A stretch of DNA of 64,000 nucleotides. Origin: Bretschneidera sinensis (Eukaryota > Streptophyta > Magnoliopsida > Brassicales > Akaniaceae). The notes below the pieces were generated by a model, which saw only the letters and a list, made by a program, of their open reading frames with translations, ran no database searches and was not told where the DNA came from. Both the position numbers and the translations under genes were made by a program. Position 1 is the stretch's first letter, and each line of letters begins with the position of its first letter. This document shows positions 1 to 11,201 of the stretch, piece by piece. The stretch covers positions 67,789,620 to 67,853,619 of the forward strand of contig CM043700.1 of NCBI GenBank assembly GCA_023935145.1, read 5' to 3'.

Positions 1-497
1 CTCTTCGCCCTCGTGCCAGCGTACTTAAAACTCACACGGTTTTGCTTGCTATGTAGACAATGCTCATAGAAACCGAATCATATTAAGCAATCTGGGACTC
101 TCTTCACCATCTGCTTTGACGATAAAATAGATAGTCGTTTTTCACCAATATGCTCAAGCCTCTGATGCCACAACATAAAGGACTTCGCCTCATCATCAGT
201 CGCCTCATCAAAGATAAAACCTTCACTGCACTAACTTTGTACGGTACTTCCCAGCAATTTGTACAATGTGTCATGCCGAACACCTCATGCGATTACTAGC
301 GATCCACGAGTCATCTTGCACGAATTTTTGTCACAATTGAAATTCACTCTCCCATCTGTCATCTTGCTGACTAACATCAGGTTTTTGCTGAGGCCCGGAA
401 TATGCATCACACTTGGAAGTGTCCTGACCGTCCCATCATTCATCTTCAACTTCACCTTCCCACGATCAATAATTTTCACCGGAGAGTTATCTCCCAA
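1..497 (-). pseudogene. Copia protease / pre-integrase fragment
   Basis: Minus-strand translation of 285-497 gives a Copia pre-integrase-type segment with the pattern VKLKMNDGTVRTL, then HIPGLSKNLMLVSKM. This is the usual region between the aspartic protease and the GAG-pre-integrase zinc-binding domain. Bases 1-284 encode the His/Cys-rich pre-integrase region in a broken frame and run off the window where integrase would start. The protease catalytic Asp-Ser/Thr-Gly is not visible in an open frame. The copy at 28455-28667 differs by a few bases. It is a relic with no expected product. Confidence 0.75.
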
Positions 498-642
498 GAA
501 AACATTTCTCCCATCAAAGATTTCATACTCACGAAACCAGTCCCTGTGAAGTGTTATGTGAAAGGATGTTCTTGTGTCAATTATTCAAACACTTCGATCT
601 GATTGAGCAAAACAAGATGCCATATTTAAGTCACCAGCATCA

Positions 643-1499
643 TCATCCTGGATCTTGTTTCTTGAAGCTGATTTTTCGCCGCTTTTCAGGGTTTACACTC
701 TTACTTCTGCAATCCTTCTTCAGATGTCCAACTTTCTTACACTTCCAACACTTCAACCCATATTTATCTCTATTTTTCGATCTTCCCCTGAACTTGGGTT
801 GATCACTAGACCATTTGTAGTCTCTATCATAGGTTCGCCCTCTCACACATAAGCCCTCATTTGACGAGTTATTTGTACCTGCCGCCTCATCTTCTCAGAC
901 AATAAGGCTGCCACGACATTCTCAAAGGACAGATCAGTCGTGCCACTACCAATCGCAGCTATCAAGTTATCCCACAAATTAGGCAGTGAACAGAGCAGTG
1001 TAATAGCCATATCATCATTCGTCACATCAACACTGATAAACAATAACTGACCTATCAAAGTGTTAAACTCATGTAGATAAACAGATAAAGAATCGCCCTC
1101 AGCCATCCGAAGATTGTACTACTTATTCCCCAAAAACAGTTTTTTTACCAGAGATTTACTCTAATAAAGGCTTTCCAGCTTCTTCCAGAGTTTTTCCACA
1201 GTCTCTCCAGAAATGCTTATCATGACAGAATCGTGCAGGCACAGTCGAATTAGACTTTATGCCTTACGATCGAGCTTCTCCCACTCCGTGATGGTCGCTG
1301 AAGATAATGTCGAAACCACCACCGGCGATCCTTCTTCTACTGTGGAAACTGCTGTCATGCTCATCGTACTCTTCGGCATCTCATCGACTATCACCGTCCA
1401 CATGTCCATGTCGACGAGTAGATCCTCCATTTTCAGTTTCCACAACTCGAAGCTCTTCTCTCCGAACTTTTCGATTTCAATCCGTGATCCAATCGACAT
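643..1499 (-). pseudogene. Copia Gag, broken
   Basis: Three minus-strand segments make up a decayed Copia Gag. 1257-1499 is the N-terminus, with the typical KFGEKSFELWKLKMEDLL pattern (capsid start: F..W..M...L). 843-1106 has the UBN2-type capsid helices with SVYLHEFNTLIGQL and LLCSLPNLWDNL. 643-846 carries a CCHC zinc knuckle, CWKCKKVGHLKKDC, for RNA packaging. The segments lie in different frames with stops between them, so no full Gag can be made. The PBS and LTR follow on the right, as expected for a minus-strand element. Confidence 0.85.
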
Positions 1500-1526
1500 C
1501 TCGCATCGTTAATCCTCGAACACAAT

Positions 1527-1536
1527 GCTCTGATAC
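1527..1536 (-). other. Primer binding site (initiator tRNA-Met type)
   Basis: The minus strand reads GTATCAGAGC between the LTR and gag. This matches the core of the Copia site complementary to initiator tRNA-Met, whose usual form is TGGTATCAGAGC. Its place directly next to the LTR edge supports the LTR boundary. The first two bases of the usual motif are changed. Confidence 0.7.
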
Positions 1537-1540
1537 GAGT

Positions 1541-1900
1541 TGAACGATTCAAGACCCATCAATCACATGAATTATAAACAAAAAGAAAATAATACACAAT
1601 ATACCCAAGTTTACCCTAGAATAGGGTTACATCCTGCCATAAGTTTCACTATTATCAACCTCACAAATCTCTCGTTACAATGTGCGCTCAGTATATAGAG
1701 AGTATTTATAAGCAACTTAAGATGCCCTAATTAAGATTTCCGTCCTGCTACAAAACCACATTCATGGACCCAAGCTCAAACCGTCAAGCAAAAAACCAGA
1801 CCTAAAACATGTACAGGGCCTGAAATTTTCGAGGGTGTTGCCCTCTAATCCCCGCCCTCTCACCGGGGAGCCGGACCCCGTGGTCATTGGGGGTTCTACA
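1541..1900 (-). repeat. Copia 5' LTR, copy 1 (360 bp)
   Basis: The interval begins TGAACGATTC and ends TTCTACA on the plus strand, so on the minus strand it runs TG...CA. It abuts the PBS on the left. The partner copy is 29711-30070, with a handful of differences. No other LTR of this family is seen in the window, so the 3' LTR was lost or lies outside. Confidence 0.75.
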
Positions 1901-2622
1901 GATCTGGACTCGTGAAGTATGCACCAACTCTAACACTCCTGATACTAATAATAACCAAACTTCACCATTTTCACAAGAAGTCGTCTGGTAAGGATTTAAT
2001 ACTTTTGTCTGTGATTTATGTTGTATACATGTTACTTCTCTATTACTCTACATATGATATATGATTAAATTTCAGCAGCTTCAACATGGACAAGCGTTGT
2101 CATACTGTTTATAATGTATGTCTGGATCTACTAAATTCCCCAGAGGTGCAGAACTTAAAAGATGTGCAGATGCCACTGTCATCCTTGAATTTGTGTAAGG
2201 CCAATATCTTTTTCTTTTTATTGGGGGGGGGGGGGGGGAGATCAATCAGGCCTTTATGTTCATATCAAATTGATTTTGAGTTTCTTATATGGAATAATGT
2301 TAGCATAGATGATGAAAATGCTTATAAATGTTTAAAACTAATTTATTGTTCTGCTGTGAAGGTTTTGATGACCAGAGGTTGAAATAAAGATATTGAATAA
2401 TAATGATGATGACATTGCAGTATTATATATATATTTGTTCTTAAGCACTCTAGCATCACAGAAAAAGGGTTAGGGGAAGGTGTGTTTCCTTCTTATTGCT
2501 GCACAAATTGCAATGTCTGGGACATCAGCCCCCTTCTTTTTGCTGGTTTTCATGTTCTACCGGCCTAAATTTGATCTGTCTGCATAAAGGTCCTGATTTG
2601 TAATGCTTTTTGACTTGTTATT

Positions 2623-3225
2623 TGTTGGGATTAGGCCCAAAATCTGATGAAGCGGTATTGAGGGCTCGATTAAAACAATGAGGTTTTGATCGAGTGGAGG
2701 CAAATCTGGACTAGGGACCTAAGCGTTCGAGGATTTGAGTCGAGTGAGGAATTTGTTAGAATGCTCCTCAAATCTCATATTGGGGAAAAGTGTTATTGTA
2801 AGTAGTTTTAGTCCCACATCGTCTATGCGTCAAAAGGATGTGGATACTAGTTATTATAAATATGAGCATAAACAGATTTAGTCTCTCACCCCTATTCCTT
2901 AACGAGGAATAGTTAATCAGATGAAAGTTTAGCAATTAAACACCAATATAGGATCCAAGGGTTGAGTGAATATTTGGTGTATTTGGGTTTTGGGCTGTGA
3001 GATTGGAGAGAGTGGTTATTATAAATATGAGCATAAACAGAGTTAGTCTCTCACCCCTATTCCTATATTCTTTAACCAGTAATAGTTGGTCAGATGAGAG
3101 TGTAGCAACCAAACACCAATATAAGGATCCAAGGGTTGAGTGAACATTAGGTGTATTGTATTATTTTATCTTTATTTTTGCTATTGTGATTGCGTAGTTT
3201 TTTTGAGGTGTCAGAATTCCCAACA
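2623..3225. mobile_element. Solo LTR in gene X intron A (copy 1)
   Basis: A 603-bp insertion begins TGTTGGGA and ends TCCCAACA, a terminal inverted repeat typical of LTRs. It is flanked on both sides by TTATT (2618-2622 and 3226-3230), a perfect 5-bp target duplication. No internal retroelement sequence is present, so it is a solo LTR left by LTR-LTR recombination. It contains a TAGTCCCACATCG motif common in plant LTRs and an internal duplication of about 150 bases (2851-2985 and 3013-3160). The same insertion is at 30832-31434. Confidence 0.88.
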
Positions 3226-3949
3226 TTATTGAAGTCAGCATTACCAAATTCTTGTGCTATACATCAGATGTTAATATATATTGTTACATTTTGGTCCAAG
3301 ATGCCTCCTTTTCGAAATGAGCAACTGATAGTTGTCTCATCCTTGTGTATGGGTGGTTATCAGAGGCTGAATGAATGACCTTTTTAATTCTTTAAATATC
3401 TTGTAGTTCACACAGATTGTCATTTGGCATTGAAATGGTATATTGAGATGAACCTCTATTGTATCTATATAGTTTAAATTGAATTCCATGCAGCTGAATA
3501 TGACATTTGATATATATATATATATAATACAAGTACTTGTTCATTGTTTTCTTATTTATTAATGGCTTCTTGCAGTACAAGATTTGGAAGATTTACAATG
3601 TGATTGTAATTGCTCTTCTGGGCATGGCTGCTGTGTTATAGATGATGGGCAGGTGTCCTCCTTAAACAAACTCGCTTGTCCTGATAATATTGTCTTTCTA
3701 GACAAGAATGATGATCAGTTTGGTGTGCATAACGCAATTAGTCATGAGGCTGTCGTTGATGTGGGAGAGCAGTTTCAGTCATATAAAAGTGATACGCAAG
3801 AAACTATGGATGTTAATGCCAGCCATCTGAAGTCTGAAGAATATTGGAAGAATATTAATAAGGTATCATACACCTAGACAAAATTATAATATAAACTTTT
3901 ATGTGAGGGTATTTTAGTCTCAGCAAGAATAAAACCTTTTCCAAATGGT

Positions 3950-3991
3950 GGTGGAATAGCAAATGATACCTCCCCTTGTTGCTATTCCACC
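3950..3991. other. Perfect 13-bp inverted repeat in intron B
   Basis: GGTGGAATAGCAA at 3950-3962 is the exact reverse complement of 3979-3991, separated by 16 bases. It lies in the intron between exons B and C and is conserved in copy 2. It may be the end of a small foldback element; no target duplication was identified. Confidence 0.6.
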
Positions 3992-5846
3992 GCTTGGAGC
4001 AATTGAGATTGCCATGGAAATGCAATTCCTACTTTTTGTCCAACGAAACAAATGAATTGGTGAGGTGTTCAGAATTAAGTGATAATGGAATTGGGATTAC
4101 CCCCAACCAAGAGGGCGTTAAGTCATTGGTTATGAACGCCACAAAAATAATGTTCACGTCATTCCTCTATCTGTAGCCCTGACTTCTGTCAAATTTTGTT
4201 TCATGTATGGACACATGGAAAATCAGATAGTTGATCCCAAATTATATTTGAGGCTTTGTTAAGTCTTGCACTATTGTCTGTTTATAGGTAGAGAGAACAA
4301 AATCATCATTGAGAAGAAGATATTCTGCCCAATATGTTGTGCGGTGGGACTATCTTGATGGCTGCAAGAGAATTTTTGATACACCTGTCTGCAAAGTAGG
4401 TGGTAACCCCTTAAACTGTGTAGCAGAATCCACTGCTGATGTTACAGTGGAGGATCCCGCATTCCAGAGTTTGGAAGAATGGCAAAGCATAGATTCTTGT
4501 TAACAGGTTTGTCTAACAATGCTTACATTGTCTACGTTCATGTATTTGAGAGGCATTCTGGGGGGGGGGGGGGGAAAGAAGCATTCTGGGATGTAGAGAT
4601 ATATTGGGTTTTTAATTATCTATTGAATTCTGATCTCTGTGAGGCAACGTCAGTTTTGCCAGGAAACTTGCATATTTTCATCAACAACGGCGTTAGTAAG
4701 CTAACCATCATAAAGCATGTATTATGAAGGACACCGTTTTAAAAAGAAACTCAAATTACTTGTTAAAGGATACCTAGAGATCATCATCGACAAAAGGATG
4801 GGATGACATTTCTTATATCGTGGTTAACTTCCAATAAAAAGACCAAGATTCAAAATTGGCTTTCTAAAGTAAAAATCAAGGTAGGCTTTTTAAGAAAGCT
4901 AAATGGCTCCACCTAAATGCCCTTATTACTTCAATGCATCCAATTCAACAATGTAGTCTCTTGACATGCATAACAAAGCAAATTCTAGAAAAATCAACTA
5001 TGTATGACAATCACTCAATTAAGAAAATGGAGCATAATATAATATGAATGCTCATTGGCTCAAAAGCGCACAAAAAAGGTCATGTGCATTAGATCCCACA
5101 CACTTTTCATTCAATCAATCATCAAGAGCAATTAATCACTGTGTAGTAAATAAGAATTCAACCATTCATGCTAATCCCTTATTATGCCTCAATTTATCTC
5201 AATAATTCACAACAATCCAGATCATTTAAGACAAGCATCGACAAAATCTAGAATTCAAAAGAGAGTGATCACAAACAAGAATTAAAGTATCACTTGGATT
5301 TTTGAAAATTTTCTTAAAAAATGACACAAAAAATTGACCAAGATGGAGCTAAAAGTGTAGTTCAAAGTAAAATCAAATTCATATGTCAACGACCCTCCCC
5401 TACACTTAATCCATACATTGTCCTCAACGTATCAAAAATAGATGCTCAAAAACTATAAAAGAACAAGAGTAACTAGAAAACTCCCTTGAAAATGTTGAGC
5501 ATCAACCAAGATATCAGTCACATGCTTGGGGGTAAAGGTGGTGTGAATCCCATGTAAGCAAGGAAAGCTGTCATGTTCCTATCCAATCTGGCAAGTAATT
5601 TAACAATTTCTTCTGCTTTGTTGCCCAATTCCAGGATTCAAGATTTTCCATAAGGTGTGCCCACGGGTTACGAAAATCATCTTTTGCCAAAAAATTGGAA
5701 AGAAAATCAAATGCACTTCGAAAAATGATAGAAAAAAAAATTAAAAATAATCTAAATAAAAGAAAAAGGAATAAAATAAAGAAAACAAGGAAAGTAAGAC
5801 AAAAAGTTGGGTTGCCTCCCAAAAGCACTAAGTTTTACGTCTTCAG

Positions 5847-8128
5847 CTAGACACTTATTTGTTCCTCTGGTTTTTCTCTTCCCATTTCAGATTTCAAGTT
5901 CCTTGCTTCTTCTTCGATGACGAGTTTTTCAGTGGAATTAGTTCCTGAGTCCATGATGTATCTCTCCAAAGTATCTTCATTTAATGTTTTCTTCTGAAAC
6001 TCCTCAATGAGGTTATCAACAATATCCACTTGAAAACAAGAAGTAGAAAACCCAGAGGGGTATTTCATAATTTTATACATATAAAAAAATACTTGCTCAC
6101 CTTTGACTCTTAAAGTCAATTTCTCTTGTTGTACATCAATTAGGGCTCTCCCTGTAGCAAGGAATGGACGTCCAAGTATAAGAGGTACCTCACGATCCTC
6201 TTCCATGTCGAGAACAATGAAGTCTACAGGGAATATAAATTTATCAACCTTTATCGGTACATCTTCTATAATTCTCTGTGGTCTCTTAATAGATCGATCT
6301 GCTAATTGCAATGAAACTGTTGTTGTTTTGATTTCTTCTAGTCCAAGTTTCCTGAAAATTGAAAGAGGCATAAGATTATTACTGGCACCGAGGTCACATA
6401 AAGCTTTATCAAAAAATGAATTTCCCAAAGTGCAAGGTATAGTAAAACTCCCTGGATCTTTCAATTTTGGAGGTAGCTTGTTTTGCAGTATAGCGCTGCA
6501 CGCTTCAGTCAACATTACTGTTCCATGTTCCTCTAGCTTCCGTTTATTAGACAAAATTTCCTTCAAAAATTTAGTGTAGCTAGGCATCTGTGCTAATGCC
6601 TCTGCAAACGGTATGTTAATATGCAGCTTCTTGAAAATCTCTAAAAATTTTGAGAATTGTTTGTCTAATTTTTCTTTTTGGAATTTCTGAGGATAAGGAA
6701 AATGTGGCATATTCAGAGTTAGAATCAATCAAACCTTTACCAGTAGACATCTTTGCTGAAACTCGTTTTTCCTCTTGCTCAGTCTCTTCTTTTTCGCCAA
6801 CTTGCTGAGTAATTTCCTTAGGTTGTGGCTCTTCCAATTGTGTGCCGCTCCTTAGTGTTATGGCCTTGACATCCTCTTTAGGATTCTTTTCTGTGTTACT
6901 CGGGAGGGAACCTTGTGCACGTCCAGAAATTATGGTTGCTAGTTGAACTTCCAGGTTTTTGATAGATACTTCTTGATTTTGGAATCTAGTTTCTGCTGTA
7001 CTTAAGAATTTGGCTATCATGTCCTCCAAGTTGGGCTTTTTTTCTTGAGGAGGATATTCAGGATGATGTTGCTTCGCATTGCTTTGATTCCATGAGAAGT
7101 TCGGATGATTCCTCCATCTTGGATTATATGTGTTGCTGTATGGATTGTTTTGCCTGTGAAAATTTGAAACAAAATTAGCTTGTTCAGCAGATACCTGCTT
7201 GGCAATTACTGCTGTGATGACCACTATCACCACACAATTCACATATTGTATGTGAGTTGGGACTAAGTCCATCAATCTTCTTGTTGAGAGTCTCCAGTTG
7301 TGCTGTTAAAGCTGTAACAACATCTATATTGTGCAATCCTGAGGCTCTATTAACAGGTAACCTTTCAACTGGCCATTGATAAGAATTTGTGGCCATCTCT
7401 TCTAGCAATTCAATAGCTTCTTTTGGAGTTTTTCTCATGATAGTGCCACCTGCAGCTGCATCAATCATGTTTCGGATTGTACTGGTTAAACCGTTATAAA
7501 AAGTTTGTACCTGCATCCAAGTGGGCAACTCATGATGAGGTCATCTTCTCAAAAGGTCTTTAAAACGTTCCCATGCCTCATAGAGTGACTCCCTATTGAC
7601 CTGTAAAAACATAGTAATTTCATTACGTAACTTTGCAGTTTTTGCAGGAGGGAAGTATTTCCCTAAAAATTTATGTGCCAATTCAGCTCATGTTGTTATG
7701 GATCCGGCAGGCAAAGAAGTCAACCAGTTTTTTGCTTTATCCCTCAATGAAAATGGGAAAAGCCTTAAGCGAATTGCATCCTCCGATACTCCGTTGTGCT
7801 TAAATGTGTCACAAATTTCAAGGAAATTAGTCAAGTGAACATTTGGATCTTCTTGCGATAGGCCCCCAAATTGTATTGAATGTTGAATCATCTGAATGAT
7901 GGCGGGCTTAATTTCAAAATTGTTCGCTTGTATAGGTGGTCGCCGAATGCTAGACTCAACACCATCCATCTTTGGCATGGCATAATCCCACAGTGCATGT
8001 TGCACCTCTGCATTGTTTCCTTCTGCCATTGTGTCAACTGTTACTGGTGCTGCTCTTCTCAAAGCGTGAAAAGTGCGCTCAACCTCTGGATTTAGTTTTG
8101 CAAGTATTCTCCCATTAGTACGTGTCAT
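5847..8128 (-). pseudogene. Athila-like Gag-protease, frameshifted
   Basis: The segment runs leftward from 8128. 7688-8128 is the Gag N-terminus, with the retrotransposon-gag pattern FPFSLRDKAKNWL. 7184-7528 holds the rest of capsid and a CCHC zinc knuckle, CELCGDSGHHSSNC. 6616-7275 is a linker with KAITLRSGTQLEEP. 5847-6728 is the retropepsin domain with the catalytic DLGAS motif and the downstream LILGRPFLATG. The pieces occupy three frames, so at least two frameshifts separate them. This order and the ITLRSG signature are typical of Athila/Tat-clade gypsy elements. Polymerase domains are deleted after the protease. Confidence 0.88.
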
Positions 8129-8229
8129 GCACTAGTGACGAAAACCCTGCAAAATAGACTTAAAAAACCAAATTAATAAACTCTCAAATTAACTAGTAGA
8201 ATCACAAAAAATGTAATATTTTATTTCAG

Positions 8230-8247
8230 TCCCCGGCAACGGCGCCA
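8230..8247 (-). other. Primer binding site, tRNA-Asp
   Basis: The minus strand reads TGGCGCCGTTGCCGGGGA, complementary over 18 bases to the 3' end of plant tRNA-Asp(GUC) including CCA. It lies 6 bases from the LTR edge. The same site recurs at 37538-37555 and, with one mismatch, at 60224-60241, tying the three elements to one clade. Confidence 0.93.
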
Positions 8248-8253
8248 AAAACT

Positions 8254-9703
8254 TGATGCGATGAAATTTACACTAGCAAGTGCACTAATCGTTAAAGTAA
8301 TAAAATGATGAGTAAATATCGTTCCCAACGAGGACTGAGCAAATACTACAGAAATTATGACTCAACTCTTGCTGTTATTTGAGCAAACGAATAATTGTAG
8401 GAGAAAAGTTTACTAGCAATTAACTAAAGAAAAAAAAAACAGAAGCAATAACAATTAACGAAAGATTTGCAAACTTTGGAATGAAGACTCTTATGAACTA
8501 ACGTGCTAAGGACTCGACTTCACCTAAACCATAATTGACAAGAGTTTTGAATGGACAAGTTTCACTTACTGTGTTTTTCAAGATGGTAGAATCCCTAATA
8601 AATTGGTTATCCATATTCCAAGTCTAACCACAATCTCAAGAATCATTAACTTCAAATATCCGTATTCCAGGTCTATTCTAGATTAATTTAAATTAAGAAG
8701 CATTAAGTGTTTATGGATTCCTTTCAGTTAAATCTCCCTATTCGGTTACAATTTAAGCGGACCACATGAACTTCCTAGAATCCCTATTCGGTTACTCCTA
8801 TTCCATTCATGGCATGTTTTACCTGGCCTTTGCATAGATAACAATCTAATATCATATTTATTAGTTCAACCATTCATAAAAGCATGACTTCTCTATTCGA
8901 CACATCACCATGCCCAAAGAAGGAATCAAAATAATAAAAAGCATTAAGAGCAATAACACACACTCTTTGAAAAACACATTAAATTCCACTTGTCCAAACA
9001 ACAACTCAAGATAAAGGTTTAGGATCCATCTATCCTTAACACAAAAATTTCTACTCCATAATAATATTCAGACAACCTATGCTCATATTATAAAACATCA
9101 ACATAGATAGATAATAATAATACAAAACCGGAGAAGAATGATTTAAAAGCTTGATGTGTAGCCTCCCGAAATGTCTCCAACTGTCCTTTTGTGTCTCCTC
9201 TCCTCCAAATTCTGTTTTCTTCCTCTACGGTCGCGCTCTATTCCAGATCCCCTTCTTGTTCAGCTAGGGTTTCAATTTATAACTTCCAGAATCCGCGGGC
9301 TGGTGCTGGATGTTGGTGCTGTAGCTTCAAGACATATTTCTAACCCTAGTCTGGCGCTGCAGCTTCAACATCCCAGCGCTGCAGCGCCAACTTTCTGCCC
9401 AAATCCTCTCTTTTTGTCAGTTACCAGCGCTGCAGCTTCAGCTTTCTGGTGCTGCAGATTCAACTTTCTATCCTCTTTTCACAATTATTGCCATTTCAGC
9501 ACTGCAGCTTCAGCTTTCTGGCATTGCAGCTTCCACTTTCTGTCCAATCTTCACAAATCTCTTGATTTTGAATTTGTTTTGATTTAACTCCTCAATATAC
9601 TCTACAAAATACGAAACATAATCAAAATCCAAGATTTAAGCAATTATAACTATTAAAACATGAGGAAATATAACAAATATATAGATATTATGAGTTCTTA
9701 TCA
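8254..9703 (-). repeat. 5' LTR of Athila-like element A (about 1450 bp)
   Basis: On the plus strand it starts TGATGCGATG next to the PBS and ends TTCTTATCA at 9703. Its outer 145 bases (the U3 start on the minus strand) are about 90% identical to the outer end of the element B LTR, while the inner parts of the two differ. Between about 9300 and 9540 it has several variants of a GCTGCAGCTTCAGCTTTCTGG-like unit. The sequence beyond 9703 belongs to the chromovirus. Confidence 0.8.
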
Positions 9704-9809
9704 TCCCCTCAGAGCATTACCATTAGAGATCCCAATTATCAGCCTATTAGGGAAATACACACCCAAGTAGCAACCATTCCAGTTGCGAATGGCAGAGTTG
9801 CTTTAGAGA

Positions 9810-10936
9810 GTGGGAGAGTGTTTCAGTACTATAGGTCTGTTTCATGATAAAGCAGTTGATCACCCTTATGAACAACCTAGGACTTATGACAAACCTAAGA
9901 ACCCTCTGGATGAGTTCACTGACCTTACAAGAAAGGTCAAGATAGAAGTCCCTAGTTTTGATGGCAAATTAGATCCTGATGTTTTCTTCAAGTGGTTATC
10001 TCAATTAGAGAAGTTCTTTAAGTGGCATAATATGATTGATGAAATCAAAGTCTTTTTTGTGAGGATGAAATTATTAGGATATACTAATCGTTATTGGCAG
10101 ACGGTCCAACAAAATTGGGGAGATGATCCTATCACATCGTGGCGTGAGATGAGGGGATGATTGCAGGAAAAATACCTTTCCCACCATTATAGGAAGCAAT
10201 TGGTGGAAAAAGTGTTGAACTTGAGACAATCTACTATTGTAGGTTAATATATCAACCACTTTGAAAACTCACATTGAAATGTAACCTACAGGAAGGGGCA
10301 ATGGCTGTTGTCTCTAAATTTATCAGTGGATTGAAAGTTGGTCTTAAAAGATAGGTTAGTTTGCTATCCCCTGAGTCATTATAAGAAGCCTTTCAATTAT
10401 CTCTCAAGTATGATGATTATTTTAGACAGTCTATCCCGCGGTGTGGCACTTTTCAAGCTGGGGAGTATCGACAATCTAGGTTTAGTGGAATTCCCCAAAT
10501 TATGAGAAATCCCAGCCTTGTAGAGAAAACTAATCCGATTAGGGGAAGGGAGGGTACAACGAATGGTCCACAGCCATTTAAAGCCGACATTGAGTGTTTT
10601 AATTGTCATGGTAGAGGTCACATCTCCTCACGTTGTCCCCACCGCACATTGACCCTAGGCTAGTAGACTGAGGAGTCCCAAGAGAAAGGATATGATGATG
10701 AGGGTGTAGTGGAACCCCTTGAGGAAGAATATGAAGGGCATGAAGAAGAAGTTGACGAATATGAAGAGGGTGTTGTAGTTGGTGTCATGAGATGCATATT
10801 GTCAGCCCTCGTTGCCAATCAAGATACCTGGAAGCGCACCAGTATTTTCCATACTTTTCTTAAGTGCGGTGAAAAGGTGTGCAAGATTGTTATTGATGGA
10901 GGTAGTTGCTTGAATGTAGACCAAATTAAAACTTAA
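9810..10936 (+). pseudogene. Chromovirus Gag and protease, broken
   Basis: 9810-10160 encodes the first part of the gag domain, with VPSFDGKLDPDVFFKWLSQ and WREMRG. A TGA follows, and the rest is recognisable in shifted frames. A CCHC zinc knuckle, CFNCHGRGHISSRC, lies at 10595-10636. An acidic linker follows. At about 10855-10920 is a retropepsin remnant in which the expected D-S/T-G-A/S motif reads DGGS. Several stops interrupt the reading frame. Confidence 0.83.
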
Positions 10937-11201
10937 GCCGGAATCATATCCTGGGCCATATAGAGTAGCTTAAGTAGATAAGACTTCCTTACTCGTTACA
11001 GAGGTGTCAAGTTGGAATACAGATGGGTGAGTATGTAAGGGGCGTGTGGTGTGATGTCCTACTTATGGATGTTGCTGAGGTATTATTAGGTCGTCCTTGG
11101 ATTTATGACGTAGATACGACTAACCATGGAAAGGAAAAAAACATTTACTTTTTAGGCATAATGGGAAGAACATCACTTTGAAGCTTGCATGACCTAAGGA
11201 A

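Larger units (their letters stand above)
1..1900 (-). mobile_element. Copia retrotransposon copy 1 (5' half, cut by window edge)
   Basis: This is a Ty1/Copia element read on the minus strand. Going leftward, the order is LTR, tRNA-primer site, gag with a zinc knuckle, protease, then the pre-integrase region, where the window ends. It is the duplicate of 28171-30070. Frames are interrupted by stops and shifts, so this is a decayed copy. It lies immediately upstream of gene X exon A. The LTR contains a stretch rich in GGGG/CCCC near its outer end, as in many plant Copia LTRs that begin TGTAGAACCCCC. Confidence 0.9.
2076..4506 (+). pseudogene. Gene X copy 1, exons A-C (unknown protein, truncated)
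   Basis: Three exons are inferred from GT-AG junctions and reading-frame continuity: A 2076-2194 (possible start at 2086), B 3576-3862 and C 4288-4506. Phases agree: A ends one base into a codon, B supplies two, and B-C join in phase 0. Exon B encodes a Cys cluster, CDCNCSSGHGCC, followed by an acidic stretch. Exon C encodes a basic LRRRYSAQ segment. I do not recognise the family. Exon C has an in-frame TAA at 4501-4503 where copy 2 has AAA, and the final exon found with copy 2 is absent after this copy. It is therefore a truncated duplicate. Exon A's left edge could instead be 2079. Confidence 0.7.
1..5830. repeat. Segmental duplication, copy 1
   Basis: This stretch aligns collinearly and in direct orientation with 28171-34770, starting at the first base of the window, so the true left edge lies outside. 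It includes the 5' half of a Copia element, gene X exons A-C with their introns, a solo LTR and the 3' part of an Athila-like element. Differences are scattered single bases, homopolymer and TA-repeat length changes, and one block of about 730 bases (33802-34530) present only in copy 2. Similarity stops near 5830, at the conserved GGCAACC-type motif just before the protease region of the gypsy element. The high identity and shared transposon insertions show that both were in place before duplication. Confidence 0.93.
4738..9703 (-). mobile_element. Athila-like gypsy derivative A (pol-deleted)
   Basis: This is a Ty3/gypsy element on the minus strand. From right to left it has the 5' LTR (8254-9703), PBS (8230-8247), gag and protease (5847-8128), then directly a 3' untranslated region (about 4738-5830). 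Reverse transcriptase, RNase H and integrase are missing: the protease region meets the conserved TTGGGAGGCAACC-type motif that normally follows integrase. No 3' LTR or polypurine tract was found on the left, so the left boundary near 4738 is approximate. It is non-autonomous. The 3' part is duplicated at 32940-34770, but the gag there belongs to a different family. Confidence 0.78.

Noticed and set aside
5391..5406. CCCTCCCCTACACTTA as a polypurine tract with a 3' LTR to its left
   Set aside because: Comparison with element C (near 54187) shows this segment is internal, well away from the true polypurine tract, and no LTR sequence lies to its left.
6103..6579. 158-codon plus-strand frame
   Set aside because: It is the opposite strand of the protease gene of element A, has no domain and fits codon shadowing.
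9171..9587. 138-codon plus-strand frame in the LTR of element A
   Set aside because: Low-complexity Ser/Phe/Ala translation of the GCTGCAGCTTC repeats inside an LTR; no homology recognised.
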